64,000 nt of DNA. Source: Ardenticatenaceae bacterium (GTDB taxonomy: Bacteria; Chloroflexota; Anaerolineae; Promineifilales; Promineifilaceae). The stretch lies in NCBI GenBank assembly GCA_020634375.1, contig JACKBX010000012.1:65039-129038 (forward strand). Direction: 5' to 3'. Position numbers and translations under genes: made by a program. Shown here one piece after another: positions 17,030-25,407 of this stretch; within the stretch, counting starts at the first letter, position 1; each line of letters opens with the position of its first letter. The notes beneath the pieces are model-generated. The model was not told where the DNA came from and did not search any database. It saw only the letters and a program-made list of their open reading frames with translations.

Positions 17030-17079
17030 CGGAGATTAGAGATTTATCAGTTTCCAATCTCCAATCTCTAATCTCAAAA
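17030..17079. repeat. GAGATTAG-word hairpin downstream of copA
   Basis: GGAGATTAGAGATT words face AATCTCCAATCTCTAATCTC in the other arm, followed by five A on the plus strand. The same family recurs at 41868-41920. Confidence 0.8.
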
Positions 17080-17104
17080 ATCGCTAAGTTAAAAACGGAC
17101 GCTT

Positions 17105-17134
17105 ACTTACTGGTTACTGAATACTGAACACTGG
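17105..17134. repeat. ACTGAATACTGAACACTG word repeat
   Basis: Short run of ACTG-starting words just before the ribosome site of the cytochrome gene; same family as the insert in copA. Confidence 0.65.
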
Positions 17135-17142
17135 AGAAGTTA

Positions 17143-17955
17143 ATGAGAAAGTCTATTTGGATTGTGTTGATTTTGTTGGTAACGGCTTGTGGGCCGGCGG
17201 TGGAAACGGCCGTTTCCTCCGCCACCTCTGACTCTGCCGAATCGGCTGCCGCGCCGGGCATGGGGCGCATGGGTATGGGCGGCATGGGCGGCGGTATGAT
17301 GGCCCGCCACCAGGCTCCCGTCCCTGAAGAATATGCTGGGATGACGAACCCCGTCCCTGCCGATGAGGAATCATTGGCGCGAGGGGCAGAGGTGTACGGC
17401 CGTCTCTGTGCAACCTGTCATGGCGATGGTGGCATGGGCGATGGCCCCTCAGCGGTTAATCTTGATCCTGCGCCCGCGCCCATCGCCCACACCAGCCAAA
17501 TGCTGGGCGACGACTACCTCTTTTGGCGCGTCACCGAGGGCGGGCACGACTTTGAAACCGCCATGCCCTCTTGGGAGGCTGCATTAGATGAGCAAGAGCG
17601 TTGGGATGTAATCAACTACGTGCAGGCATTGGGCAGCGGCGCGGTTGTCCCCGGCCAAATGATGGGCGGGGCGATGTTTGACCCCGCTGCCGAAGCCGCG
17701 CAGCAGGCGGAAATGCTGGCGCAAGGCGTGGAGCAGGGCGTGATTACGCAGGAGCAGGCAGACACATTTGCCACTGTACACGGCGAAATGGACGGCTGGA
17801 TGGTCGCAAACAGCGACACCATGCAAGGCAGCATGGGCCAGATGCAGCAAACCATCCTCGACGATTTGGTCGCGGCGGGCAGCATTACCCAAGAGCAAGC
17901 AGACGCCTTTAACACCGTCCATGATTTGTTGATGGCGGCGGGGCTGATGCAGTAA
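17143..17955 (+). CDS. Met-rich cytochrome c lipoprotein linked to the copper operon
   Basis: 270 residues. A lipoprotein signal ends LLVTAC (lipidated Cys16). Next comes an Ala/Ser-rich linker and a Met/Gly stretch at 40-54 with seven Met (GMGRMGMGGMGGGMM), a typical Cu(I)-binding composition. A cytochrome c domain follows: Cys89, Cys92, His93 in CATCH, an axial Met probably in TAMPSWEAAL-like sequence. The C-terminal third contains two similar helical repeats (VITQEQADTFATVHGEM and SITQEQADAFNTVHDLL). It is anchored outside the membrane. Position behind copA suggests a role in handling or oxidising exported copper, which is inference. It may have its own promoter, since repeats occupy the 129-base gap. 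Confidence 0.8.
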   Translation: MRKSIWIVLILLVTACGPAVETAVSSATSDSAESAAAPGMGRMGMGGMGGGMMARHQAPVPEEYAGMTNPVPADEESLARGAEVYGRLCATCHGDGGMGDGPSAVNLDPAPAPIAHTSQMLGDDYLFWRVTEGGHDFETAMPSWEAALDEQERWDVINYVQALGSGAVVPGQMMGGAMFDPAAEAAQQAEMLAQGVEQGVITQEQADTFATVHGEMDGWMVANSDTMQGSMGQMQQTILDDLVAAGSITQEQADAFNTVHDLLMAAGLMQ

Positions 17956-17985
17956 AGTGGGTTCTTTCGGATTTCGCGGGGTTTG

Positions 17986-18050
17986 CCGTGAAACGTGGAA
18001 CGTGAAACGTGATGAACCTCTGGTCACGTTTCACGTTTTACGTTTCACGC
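17986..18050. repeat. GTGAAAC-word hairpin, copy 3
   Basis: GTGAAACGTGGAACGTGAAACGTG in one arm is mirrored by CACGTTTCACGTTTTACGTTTCACG. It ends the copper operon region. Confidence 0.85.
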
Positions 18051-18162
18051 CTTGATTACCCCATGAGTCCCCAAAGAGCCAGGTCGTTTTCAGGCATCAG
18101 GGAACCATTTTCAGGTGTTGTAACGGCCGTTTCCCCTCGGCTTAGATGCAAAAACCCAGCGC

Positions 18163-18191
18163 CCCCATTGACCGTTGCCCATTGACAATTT
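18163..18191. repeat. CCATTGAC/CAATT word repeat
   Basis: Words CATTGAC, CGTTGCC, CATTGACAATT upstream of the acyl-CoA synthetase gene. A TTGACA inside it (18182-18187) could serve as a -35 element, but no good -10 follows at the right distance. Confidence 0.5.
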
Positions 18192-18223
18192 TCTTGCGCA
18201 CCGTATTCCGGTAAACTTACAGC

Positions 18224-20347
18224 ATGGCTCTCAAAATTGAACCCTCACTATTCCCCTTTTTCAAACCCAAAGGCGTCATGGTTGTGGGCGTGTCACAAAA
18301 CCCCACCAAACTCGGCTTTGGGCTGGCACGTAATTTGGTACAAAGCGGCTACAGCGGCGCCATCCACTTTGTCAATCCCAGGGGAGGGACACTGTTAGAA
18401 CGGCCGGTTTACCCCACCATTGCCGCCGTGCCCGACCCGGTAGACCTGGCTGTGCTGCTCGTCCCGGCGGCGGTCACGCCCCAGGCTTTGGCCGAATGCG
18501 GCGAGCGCGGCATTCAAGCGGCCATCATCGCCTCCGGCGGCTTCCGCGAAACAGGAACGGATGGTTTGGCCCTGGAAGACCAATGCGTGCAGGTGGCGCG
18601 TAATTATGGCATTCGCCTTATTGGCCCTAATTGCATTGGTTTGTTGGATACCCATTTGCCCCTGGACACCACCTTTTTGCCGCCGCCCGGCCCCACACCG
18701 GGAGACGTGGCTTTTATCTCCCACTCTGGGGCGATTTGCGCGGCGGTGATTGACTGGGCGCGGGGGCAAGGCTTTGGCCTCTCGCGGCTGGTCAGCCTGG
18801 GCAACCAGGCCGATGTGCGCGAGACGGATGTGTTGGTGTCGGTGGCCGCCGACCCGTACACCCGCGTCATCACCCTCTATTTGGAGGGGGTGAGCGATGG
18901 ACGGCGGTTTGTGCGGGCGGCAACGGCCGTTGCCCGCGAAAAACCGGTGCTGGCCCTGAAAGTAGGCCGTTATGCCAGTGGGCAGAAAGCCGTCGCCTCG
19001 CACACCGGCGCGTTGGCCGGTTCCGAATCCGCCTTTGAAGCCGCTTTCCGCCGCGCCGGGGTTATTCGCGCCGAAACCAGCGAAGAGCTGTTCGATTGGG
19101 CGCGTACTCTGGCGTGGTGTCCGCTGCCCAAAGGGCCGCGTGTGGCCGTGCTGACTAATGCTGGCGGCCCGGCCGTCACCGCCGCCGATGCGTTGGAGGC
19201 GCAAGGCCTGCAACTGGCAGAATTGGGGGCGCAAACGCGGCAGGGATTGGCGGAATTTTTACCGGCGGCGGCCAGCGTGGGTAATCCGGTGGATATGCTC
19301 GCCGGGGCTTCGCCGCAGGATTTCAATCGTGCCCTGCGCCTGCTGTTGGATGACGAGCAGGTGGACAGTGTGATTGTCATTTTTCCGCCGCCGCCTTTGT
19401 ACACGGCGGGCGGCGTGGCGCGGGCGATCATCCCCACGATTTATGCCGCGCAAAAGCCGGTGCTGGCAGCGGTGTTGGGTGAGCGCATGATTCAAGAAGC
19501 GGTGGAGTATTTCCGCGCAGCACGGGTGGTGGAGTATCGTTTCCCGGAGCGGGCGGCGGCAGCGCTGGCGGTGTTGTGGGAACGGGCGCAGTTTTTGACG
19601 GCCGTTCCTGGCAAGCCGCAGCGCATTACAGATGTTCATGTGGATATAGCGCATCAGGCATTGCGCCAGCAGCATGAACCGGGCTTTTTACCGCCGGAAG
19701 TGGTGAATGATCTGCTGGCAGCGTATGGCATCCCTGTGCCGTCGATTGCGTTGGCGGAAACGGCCGTGCAAGCGGCGCAGTTGGCTGACGAGATGGGCTA
19801 CCCGGTGGCCCTGAAGGTGGCTTCGGCGGACATCCCCCACAAGAGTGACGTGGGCGGGGTGCGGTTGAATTTGTTGAATGGGGCGCAGGTGCAGCGGGCG
19901 TTTGATGAGATCATGACGGCCGTGCAGGTGGCGGTGGAAACGGCCGTGCCCCAACCGCATATCGAAGGCATTCATGTGCAGCGCATGATTCCGCAGGGGC
20001 AGGAAGTGATTATTGGCGCGGTGCAAGACCCGCAGTTTGGCCCGCTGGTGATGTTTGGCTCTGGCGGCGTGGAGGTGGAGGGCTTGCAGGACGTGACCTT
20101 CTCGCTGGCCCCGCTGACCCGTGCCGAGGCAGAGGAGATGCTGGCTCGCACCTGGGCGGGGCGCAAGCTGCACGGCTTCCGCAATATCCCCGCCGCCGAC
20201 CGCGAGGCGGTGATTGATGCCATCCTGCGCCTGGCGCAGCTTGCCGCCGATTTTCCGCAGTTACAGGAAATTGAGATCAACCCTTTGCGGGTGTTGGAAC
20301 AGGGGCAGGGGGCGTTTGCCGTAGACGGCCGTGCGCGATTTGGGTAA
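18224..20347 (+). CDS. ADP-forming acyl-CoA synthetase (acetate--CoA ligase type), fused subunits
   Basis: 707 residues, the fused alpha-beta arrangement. Residues 10-460 are the CoA-binding and ligase-CoA domains: the start FFKPKGVMVVGVSQNPTKLG is the CoA-binding Rossmann motif, and the phosphorylated His260 lies in ASHTGALAGSE. Residues about 485-707 are an ATP-grasp domain (YGIPVPSIALAETA at its start, GYPVALKVASADIPHKSDVGG, then EINPLRVLEQG). The enzyme converts an acyl-CoA plus ADP and phosphate to the acid, CoA and ATP, a substrate-level energy step in fermenters. The acyl group cannot be assigned. It is transcribed alone. The unusual substitution GGVEVEGLQDV where GGIFVEVLKDV is common is minor. 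A terminator follows. Confidence 0.9.
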   Translation: MALKIEPSLFPFFKPKGVMVVGVSQNPTKLGFGLARNLVQSGYSGAIHFVNPRGGTLLERPVYPTIAAVPDPVDLAVLLVPAAVTPQALAECGERGIQAAIIASGGFRETGTDGLALEDQCVQVARNYGIRLIGPNCIGLLDTHLPLDTTFLPPPGPTPGDVAFISHSGAICAAVIDWARGQGFGLSRLVSLGNQADVRETDVLVSVAADPYTRVITLYLEGVSDGRRFVRAATAVAREKPVLALKVGRYASGQKAVASHTGALAGSESAFEAAFRRAGVIRAETSEELFDWARTLAWCPLPKGPRVAVLTNAGGPAVTAADALEAQGLQLAELGAQTRQGLAEFLPAAASVGNPVDMLAGASPQDFNRALRLLLDDEQVDSVIVIFPPPPLYTAGGVARAIIPTIYAAQKPVLAAVLGERMIQEAVEYFRAARVVEYRFPERAAAALAVLWERAQFLTAVPGKPQRITDVHVDIAHQALRQQHEPGFLPPEVVNDLLAAYGIPVPSIALAETAVQAAQLADEMGYPVALKVASADIPHKSDVGGVRLNLLNGAQVQRAFDEIMTAVQVAVETAVPQPHIEGIHVQRMIPQGQEVIIGAVQDPQFGPLVMFGSGGVEVEGLQDVTFSLAPLTRAEAEEMLARTWAGRKLHGFRNIPAADREAVIDAILRLAQLAADFPQLQEIEINPLRVLEQGQGAFAVDGRARFG

Positions 20348-20386
20348 AGCAATAAGGTCGGAAAAGTGGAGTGGAAAGAAGCGCAT

Positions 20387-20422
20387 ACTGAGCTGTTCAG
20401 ACTGAACGGCTCAGTTGTTTTT
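20387..20422 (+). terminator. Terminator after the acyl-CoA synthetase gene
   Basis: ACTGAGC-T-GTTCAG / CTGAAC-G-GCTCAGT is an almost unbroken 14-base hairpin, followed by TGTTTTT. Confidence 0.8.
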
Positions 20423-20522
20423 GCATGGGTTAAGTCGTAAACTAGAGGGTGTGTGTTCACTAATTTCTTTCTGAATTCCCACATATTAACAATGCGTTTA
20501 CCCACAATAAAGGAGTATTTCC

Positions 20523-22127
20523 ATGCAGAACTTTGGTCCAAATATCAGTAAGTATGGGGTCGAAAATCACGGGATTAAGAACCCCAATACAGTTTATTGG
20601 AATCTTAGTACGTCGATGATGTATGAGCAGATTATCCGGCGGCGCGAAGGGTCAATTGTACATCTTGGCCCGATTTGTGTGAGTACTGGCGACCATACGG
20701 GTCGGTCTCCTAACGACAAATTTACTGTAAAGGAACCGACTAGTGAACAGGATATTTGGTGGGGTAAGGTTAATCGCCCCATTGAACAAGCCCAATTTGA
20801 CAGCCTGATGCGGCGCATGATTGCCTATATTCAGAACCGGGACATTTTTGTGTTTGATGGCTATGTGGGCACGGATGAGCGTTACCGGATGCCGGTGCGC
20901 ATCATCACAGAATACGCCTGGCATAGTATGTTTGCGCGGAATATGTTTGTGCGCGAGGCTGACCCGGAGAAGCTCGCGGTGCATGTGCCAGAGTTTACGG
21001 TGATTGATATGCCGCGTTTTCATGCGGAACCGGCATTTGATGGCACGAACAGCCAGACGTTTATTTTGATTGATTTTAGCAAGCGGTTGGTGTTGATTGG
21101 CGGTAGTGAATATGCGGGTGAGATTAAGAAGAGCATTTTCACGGCGATGAATTATTATTTGCCGAAGCGCGGTGTGTTGAGTATGCATTGCAGCGCGAAT
21201 TATGGGAAGGATAAGGATGATGCGGCGTTGTTCTTTGGTTTGAGTGGTACGGGCAAGACGACGTTGAGCAATGACCCGAACCGCACGCTGATTGGCGATG
21301 ATGAGCATGGCTGGAGTGATGACGGCGTCTTTAATTTTGAAGGCGGCTGTTACGCTAAGGTGATTCGGTTGGACCCGGAAGGGGAACCGGAGATTTTTTC
21401 GACGACGCGGCGTTTTGGCACGATTTTGGAGAATGTGATCTATAACAGTGACACGCGGTACATTGACCTGGATGATGGGTCGTTGACGCAGAATACGCGG
21501 TCGAGTTATCCGATTACGCATATTGCCAATGCAGACCCGGAGGGGATGGGCGGGCACCCGAAGAATGTGTTGTTCCTGACGGCCGATGCGTTTGGCGTGC
21601 TGCCTCCTATCAGCCGGTTGACGAAGGCGCAGGCGATGTACCATTTCTTGAGTGGGTACACCGCGAAGGTGGCGGGCACGGAGCGTGGTGTGACGGAACC
21701 GATCCCGAATTTTAGCGCCTGCTTTGGCGCACCGTTTATGCCGCTGCATCCGGGGGCGTATGCGAAGCTGCTGGGTGAGAAGATTGACGCGCACGAAGCC
21801 AATGTGTGGCTGGTGAATACAGGTTGGACGGGTGGCCCCTTTGGTGTGGGCAGCCGGATGAAGCTGGCTTATACGCGGAAGATGGTAACGGCCGTGCTCA
21901 ACGGCGAGCTAGACGATGTAGAAACCTTTGAGGAGCCATTCTTTGGCTTGCACATCCCCAAGCACATTGAGGGTGTGCCAGACGAGGTGTTGAACCCGCG
22001 AGACACCTGGAAAGATGCAGATGCCTATGATGCCCAGGCCAAGAAATTGGTGGGCATGTTTATTGAGAACTTTAAGCAGTTTGAAGAAGGCGTGACGCAG
22101 GAGATTAAGGACGCGGGGCCGAAATAA
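20523..22127 (+). CDS. pckA: Phosphoenolpyruvate carboxykinase (ATP)
   Basis: 534 residues, the size of the ATP-dependent enzyme. Visible motifs are the substrate segment STGDHTGRSPNDKF, the kinase-1a P-loop GLSGTGKTTLS, the metal-binding LIGDDEHGWSD with GVFNFEGGCYAK, and the adenine-region KMVTAVLNGEL. It interconverts oxaloacetate with PEP and CO2 in the cytoplasm, mainly for gluconeogenesis, or in the reverse direction during fermentation. AAAGGAG lies 8 bases before ATG 20523. It is single, flanked by a terminator upstream and a GTGAAAC hairpin downstream. ACGGCCGT is rare in this highly conserved gene (one copy seen), which fits selection against the element in constrained sequence. Confidence 0.96.
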   Translation: MQNFGPNISKYGVENHGIKNPNTVYWNLSTSMMYEQIIRRREGSIVHLGPICVSTGDHTGRSPNDKFTVKEPTSEQDIWWGKVNRPIEQAQFDSLMRRMIAYIQNRDIFVFDGYVGTDERYRMPVRIITEYAWHSMFARNMFVREADPEKLAVHVPEFTVIDMPRFHAEPAFDGTNSQTFILIDFSKRLVLIGGSEYAGEIKKSIFTAMNYYLPKRGVLSMHCSANYGKDKDDAALFFGLSGTGKTTLSNDPNRTLIGDDEHGWSDDGVFNFEGGCYAKVIRLDPEGEPEIFSTTRRFGTILENVIYNSDTRYIDLDDGSLTQNTRSSYPITHIANADPEGMGGHPKNVLFLTADAFGVLPPISRLTKAQAMYHFLSGYTAKVAGTERGVTEPIPNFSACFGAPFMPLHPGAYAKLLGEKIDAHEANVWLVNTGWTGGPFGVGSRMKLAYTRKMVTAVLNGELDDVETFEEPFFGLHIPKHIEGVPDEVLNPRDTWKDADAYDAQAKKLVGMFIENFKQFEEGVTQEIKDAGPK

Positions 22128-22128
22128 G

Positions 22129-22192
22129 ACGTGATGCGTGATGCGTGAAACGTGAAAAGAAGATTGTCACGTTTCACGCTTCACGTTTCACG
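22129..22192. repeat. GTGAAAC-word hairpin, copy 4
   Basis: GTGATGCGTGATGCGTGAAACGTG is mirrored by CACGTTTCACGCTTCACGTTTCACG. It separates the convergent pckA and M32 peptidase genes and ends five bases before the peptidase stop codon. Confidence 0.88.
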
Positions 22193-22196
22193 GTTT

Positions 22197-23702
22197 CTAC
22201 AGTTTGTATAATTCCCCAAATTTGGTTTGCAAATAACGAATATAGGGCGCGATGGTCAGCGGGGCGCCGGTGACGCGCTCGACGAGTTCATTGGCAGTGA
22301 ATTTACTGCCATGTGTGTAGATGCTGTTTTGGAGCCAGGTATGCAGCGTGTTGAATTGGCCCTGGCCGATTTCGGCAGGGATTTCGGGGTGAGCGGTTAG
22401 CGCTTGTTCGTAGAAGAGGGCGCTCATGATGTTGCCCAGGGTGTAGCCCTGGAATGCGCCGCCAACTAACCCGCCGTACCAGTGGACATCTTGCAGCACG
22501 CCATCGCTGTCGTCGGGAGCACGCAAGCCAAGATCGGATTGGTAACGGCCGTGCCACATCTCTGGCAAATCCTTCACAGACAGCGACCCTTCCAATAACG
22601 CCAGTTCCAGGTCAAAGCGGATCATCACGTGCAAATTGTAGGTTACTTCGTCCGCATCCGTGCGGATGAGTGAGCGCTGCACCTTGTTCACGGCGCGGTA
22701 GAAGGTGTCTAGCGAGACAGCGCCCAACTGTGCAGGGAAAGCGGCTTGTAGCTGCGGGTAGTAATGCTGCCAAAATGTGCGGCTGCGCCCTACCTGATTT
22801 TCCCACAGGCGCGATTGGCTCTCATGCACGCCGGAGGACGTGCCATTTGCCAGAGGCGTCCCTTCGTAGGCCATGTTGATGCCTTGCTCATACAGCGCAT
22901 GACCAGCCTCGTGCAGTGTGCTAAACAACGCTTCGCTGAGGTCGTTTTCTTTGACGCGGGTAGTGATACGCACGTCGCCCAACGAGAATTTGGTCATGAA
23001 GGGGTGATGGGTCTTGTCCTGCCGCCCGCGTTCAAAGTCGTAGCCATAGGCTTTAATGATTTGTTGGCCGAAGGCAAGCTGCTCATTTTCGGGGTAAGTC
23101 TGTTTCAGGCAGCTATCGTCAGCTAGTTCTTGGGCAGTGATGGCCTGTGCCAGGGGCACAAGGGCTTCGCGCAGTTCAGCGAAGAGGGTGCGCACGGATT
23201 CGGCTTTCATGCCCAGGTCGGAGAAATCGATGAGGGGGTCGGCGATATGGTCGTAGCCAGGGAAGCAGTTGGCGATTTGGCGGCTGTAGTCAACGGTTTT
23301 TTCGAGGTGGGTGGATACGGCCGTAAAATCATTCTCTGGCCGTGCTTTGGCCCAAATCTGGTACGTTTCCGCACTGTGTGCAAGAAATGTTGCCAACAAC
23401 TCACCCGGCACTTTCGTCAATTGTTCGTAATTGCGGCGCGTCACGCGGATGAGAGCGGCATCATCGTGGTCATACGGCAGGGATTCTTCGTAGGATTGCA
23501 AATCATCCAGCAGTTTGCCCACGGCGGCATCGGTGAACTTTTCGTGCGCAATACGGCCGGCCGTTGCCATTTGCCGCCCGCGTGCCGCCGCGCCTCCTGG
23601 CGGCATGTAGGTGGACTGATCCCAGTTCAAAACAGCCCCAATCATATTCAAATCATTTACTTCAAATAAGCGGTTCTTGAGTTCTTCTAGCTTCTTTTCC
23701 AC
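22197..23702 (-). CDS. M32 family metallocarboxypeptidase (carboxypeptidase Taq type)
   Basis: 501 residues, the standard length. The zinc motif HEAGHALYEQG is present, with the third ligand Glu in the conserved SGVHESQSRLWENQVGRS. ALNWDQSTYMPPGGAAARG is the family's N-terminal signature, and the IRTDADEVTYNLHVMIRFDLE segment is also diagnostic. The enzyme removes C-terminal residues from peptides in the cytoplasm, usually as a dimer. Start: AGGAG is 7 bases before GTG 23702, which yields VEKKLEELKNR; the frame is open farther upstream but without a ribosome site. Its own transcript starts in the gap after the esterase gene, where CAGTAAC repeats lie. Confidence 0.92.
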   Translation of the reverse strand: MEKKLEELKNRLFEVNDLNMIGAVLNWDQSTYMPPGGAAARGRQMATAGRIAHEKFTDAAVGKLLDDLQSYEESLPYDHDDAALIRVTRRNYEQLTKVPGELLATFLAHSAETYQIWAKARPENDFTAVSTHLEKTVDYSRQIANCFPGYDHIADPLIDFSDLGMKAESVRTLFAELREALVPLAQAITAQELADDSCLKQTYPENEQLAFGQQIIKAYGYDFERGRQDKTHHPFMTKFSLGDVRITTRVKENDLSEALFSTLHEAGHALYEQGINMAYEGTPLANGTSSGVHESQSRLWENQVGRSRTFWQHYYPQLQAAFPAQLGAVSLDTFYRAVNKVQRSLIRTDADEVTYNLHVMIRFDLELALLEGSLSVKDLPEMWHGRYQSDLGLRAPDDSDGVLQDVHWYGGLVGGAFQGYTLGNIMSALFYEQALTAHPEIPAEIGQGQFNTLHTWLQNSIYTHGSKFTANELVERVTGAPLTIAPYIRYLQTKFGELYKL

Positions 23703-23758
23703 GGATTTACTCCTAGTTAAGGCTTGCACTTTCAAGTGATTGCCTCCATCGTACCCCA

Positions 23759-23838
23759 ATCAGTAACCAGCGACCAGTAACCAGCGACCAGTAACCGTTT
23801 ACTGATTACTGGTAACTGACTACTGACTACTGGTAACT
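23759..23838. repeat. CAGTAACCAG / CTGGTAACTG word hairpin
   Basis: CAGTAACCAGCGACCAGTAACC words are mirrored by GGTAACTGACTACTG words. The right arm supplies the last codons (VTSSQ and stop) of the neighbouring esterase gene. Confidence 0.8.
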
Positions 23839-24701
23839 GTCACATGCCCCGTGTTCTGCAAGAAAAAGCGCATGGCGTCCGGCAGGCGTCGCGCCCACGA
23901 AGATTCGCTGTGAACAGCCCACTTTTCTTCAATATGCAGCAGATCATGCACAGGACGATACCCTTTTTTAACCAGCAGCCGTTTCATGCGCCGCACCGTT
24001 GCATAATAACGGCGCGATAGTGTGCGCTGCATGTGCATTTCCTCGGCAGAATCACCCAGTTCCCGTGTGCCCACATCCATATAGATTTTGCCAGAGTTGA
24101 ATGGTGCAGCTTCGGCATAGCGGAAGATTGTGCCCTTGGCTACCCAAAATGATGGACTCATCGCCCCCGTAAATCCGAAGAAATCAGGATAGCGGAAAAA
24201 AGCATACAGGCTGATCAGTGCGCCCATAGATGACCCCATAATGCCGGTGTAGCGCTTGCCTGGCAGCGTGCGAAAGTCACGGTCAATGATTGGTTTGAGT
24301 GTGTTGACGATGAAGGCCAGATATTGATTGCCCAGCCCACCACCGTGCGCTTCGTCTTTGAACGGGCTGTACTCTTCCATGCGCATCTCGCCTATGTTGG
24401 GAATGCCCACAACGATGGCTTCCAGCCCTTCTTCGTGGCTCAACTTTTCCATTGTTTCGTCTACGCCCCATTCCCCAGCGTAACTTGTGGCATTGTCGAA
24501 TAAATTTTGCCCGTCGTGCATATACATCACGGGGTAGCGTTTGCTGCTCTGGTGGTAAGATGGTGGCAGGTAAACGAGGATGTTGCGCCGGTTGTGAAGT
24601 TGGGGGCTGCGTACATTCCGCCCGACACGCATCGTGCCTGTAATTGAGGTATGTTGGTTTGGATAGACCTCGTGATAGGTTTGCCAATGTATTGTCTGCA
24701 A
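23820..24701 (-). CDS. Putative esterase (enterochelin-esterase-like fold)
   Basis: About 293 residues. The pattern RRNILVYLPPSYHQSS, then RYPVMYMHDGQNLFD, marks the putative esterase family. The nucleophile Ser is in GIMGSSMGALISLYAF and the His probably in the AVHSESSWARRLPDAMRFF segment. Family members cleave esters of siderophores, S-formylglutathione or cell-wall polymers. No signal peptide is visible, so it is cytoplasmic. Start: AAGGAG lies 7 bases before TTG 24701, giving (M)QTIHWQTYHE. A further TTG at 24725 has no ribosome site. The last five codons are made of CAGTAAC-type repeat DNA. The TTG start and the repeat-derived tail suggest modest expression. Confidence 0.8.
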   Translation of the reverse strand: MQTIHWQTYHEVYPNQHTSITGTMRVGRNVRSPQLHNRRNILVYLPPSYHQSSKRYPVMYMHDGQNLFDNATSYAGEWGVDETMEKLSHEEGLEAIVVGIPNIGEMRMEEYSPFKDEAHGGGLGNQYLAFIVNTLKPIIDRDFRTLPGKRYTGIMGSSMGALISLYAFFRYPDFFGFTGAMSPSFWVAKGTIFRYAEAAPFNSGKIYMDVGTRELGDSAEEMHMQRTLSRRYYATVRRMKRLLVKKGYRPVHDLLHIEEKWAVHSESSWARRLPDAMRFFLQNTGHVTVTSSQ

Positions 24702-24807
24702 TGTATATCTCCTTGCTTTTTGCAAACACCCTATTTTCTACATTTTTGCATGGGTGTCCAACGGGATAGTGCATAAGGGTCTACGAACGAGTTGTCATTT
24801 AATTTGG

Positions 24808-24884
24808 GTTTGGCAACGCCAAACCCCTACAAATGACGGGCTTGTAGGGGCAAGGCGATGCCTTGCCCTGGCGATGCCTTGCCC
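24808..24884. repeat. GGGTTTGGCAACGCC / GCAAGGCGATGCC palindromic repeat
   Basis: GGGTTTGGC-AAC-GCCAAACCC hairpin, then GTAGGGGCAAGGC-GAT-GCCTTGCCC and a further partial copy. Both are perfect short hairpins of the kind repeated in intergenic DNA of Anaerolineae-like genomes. Confidence 0.65.
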
Positions 24885-24943
24885 AGTTTGACAAAACAAA
24901 CAGTCTGACAAGTTGTTCGTACACCCGGTGCATAACTTGATAG

Positions 24944-25219
24944 TGCTGCGGCGGACATTGACAGCATGGTGCCTCTAATACTGATACCATGCTGGTGTAG
25001 GTACCGATACGATCCTGCTTCAAGTACTGACACGGTGCTGCGAGTACCTGAACCACTATGCTGCGAGTGCCTGAACCACTATGCTGCGAGTACCTGAACC
25101 ACTATGCTGCGAGTGCCTGAACCACTATGCTGCGAGTACCTGAACCACTATGCTGCGAGTGCCTGAACCACTATGCTGCGAGTGCCTGAACCACTATGCT
25201 GCGAATATCTGTAACATAG
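24944..25219. repeat. Tandem array, 23-base unit, about 12 units
   Basis: Units begin at 24944, 24967, 24990, 25013, 25036, 25059, 25082, 25105, 25128, 25151, 25174 and 25197. Those from 25036 to 25196 are near identical (TGCTGCGAGTRCCTGAACCA core, R is A or G), while the first four and the last are degenerate. There are no spacers. Confidence 0.9.
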
Positions 25220-25329
25220 CTGAGGCAAGGATTGCTGGTGCATGAAAGGGTTCTCATGATGGCGATGCAAATTTGCTTGCCGCCAGGCAGATGGATATAA
25301 ATTTGGCGATGGCTATAATGTAGGGAAGA

Positions 25330-25388
25330 TAGAGTGCAGAGATAGAGGTAGAGGAGGCTTTATATGCTAGACTCTATCTATCTCTAAA
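25330..25388. repeat. GATAGAG / CTCTATC word hairpin
   Basis: GATAGAGTGCAGAGATAGAG words are mirrored by AGACTCTATCTATCTCTAA, just upstream of the M28 peptidase start. A single-arm relative occurs at 56321-56346. Confidence 0.7.
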
Positions 25389-25407
25389 CTTTATTTTGCG
25401 GAGTAAT

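Larger units (their letters stand above)
24702..25407. other. Non-coding region with tandem array and GC-rich repeats
   Basis: 706 bases without a credible gene. It contains a GGCAAGGCGATGCC-type repeat (about 24808-24884), the 23-base tandem array (24944-25219) and a GATAGAG-word hairpin (25330-25388) directly before the M28 peptidase gene. Confidence 0.7.

Noticed and set aside
24944..25219. The 23-base array as a CRISPR
   Set aside because: Units follow each other with no unique spacers and there are no cas genes in the window.
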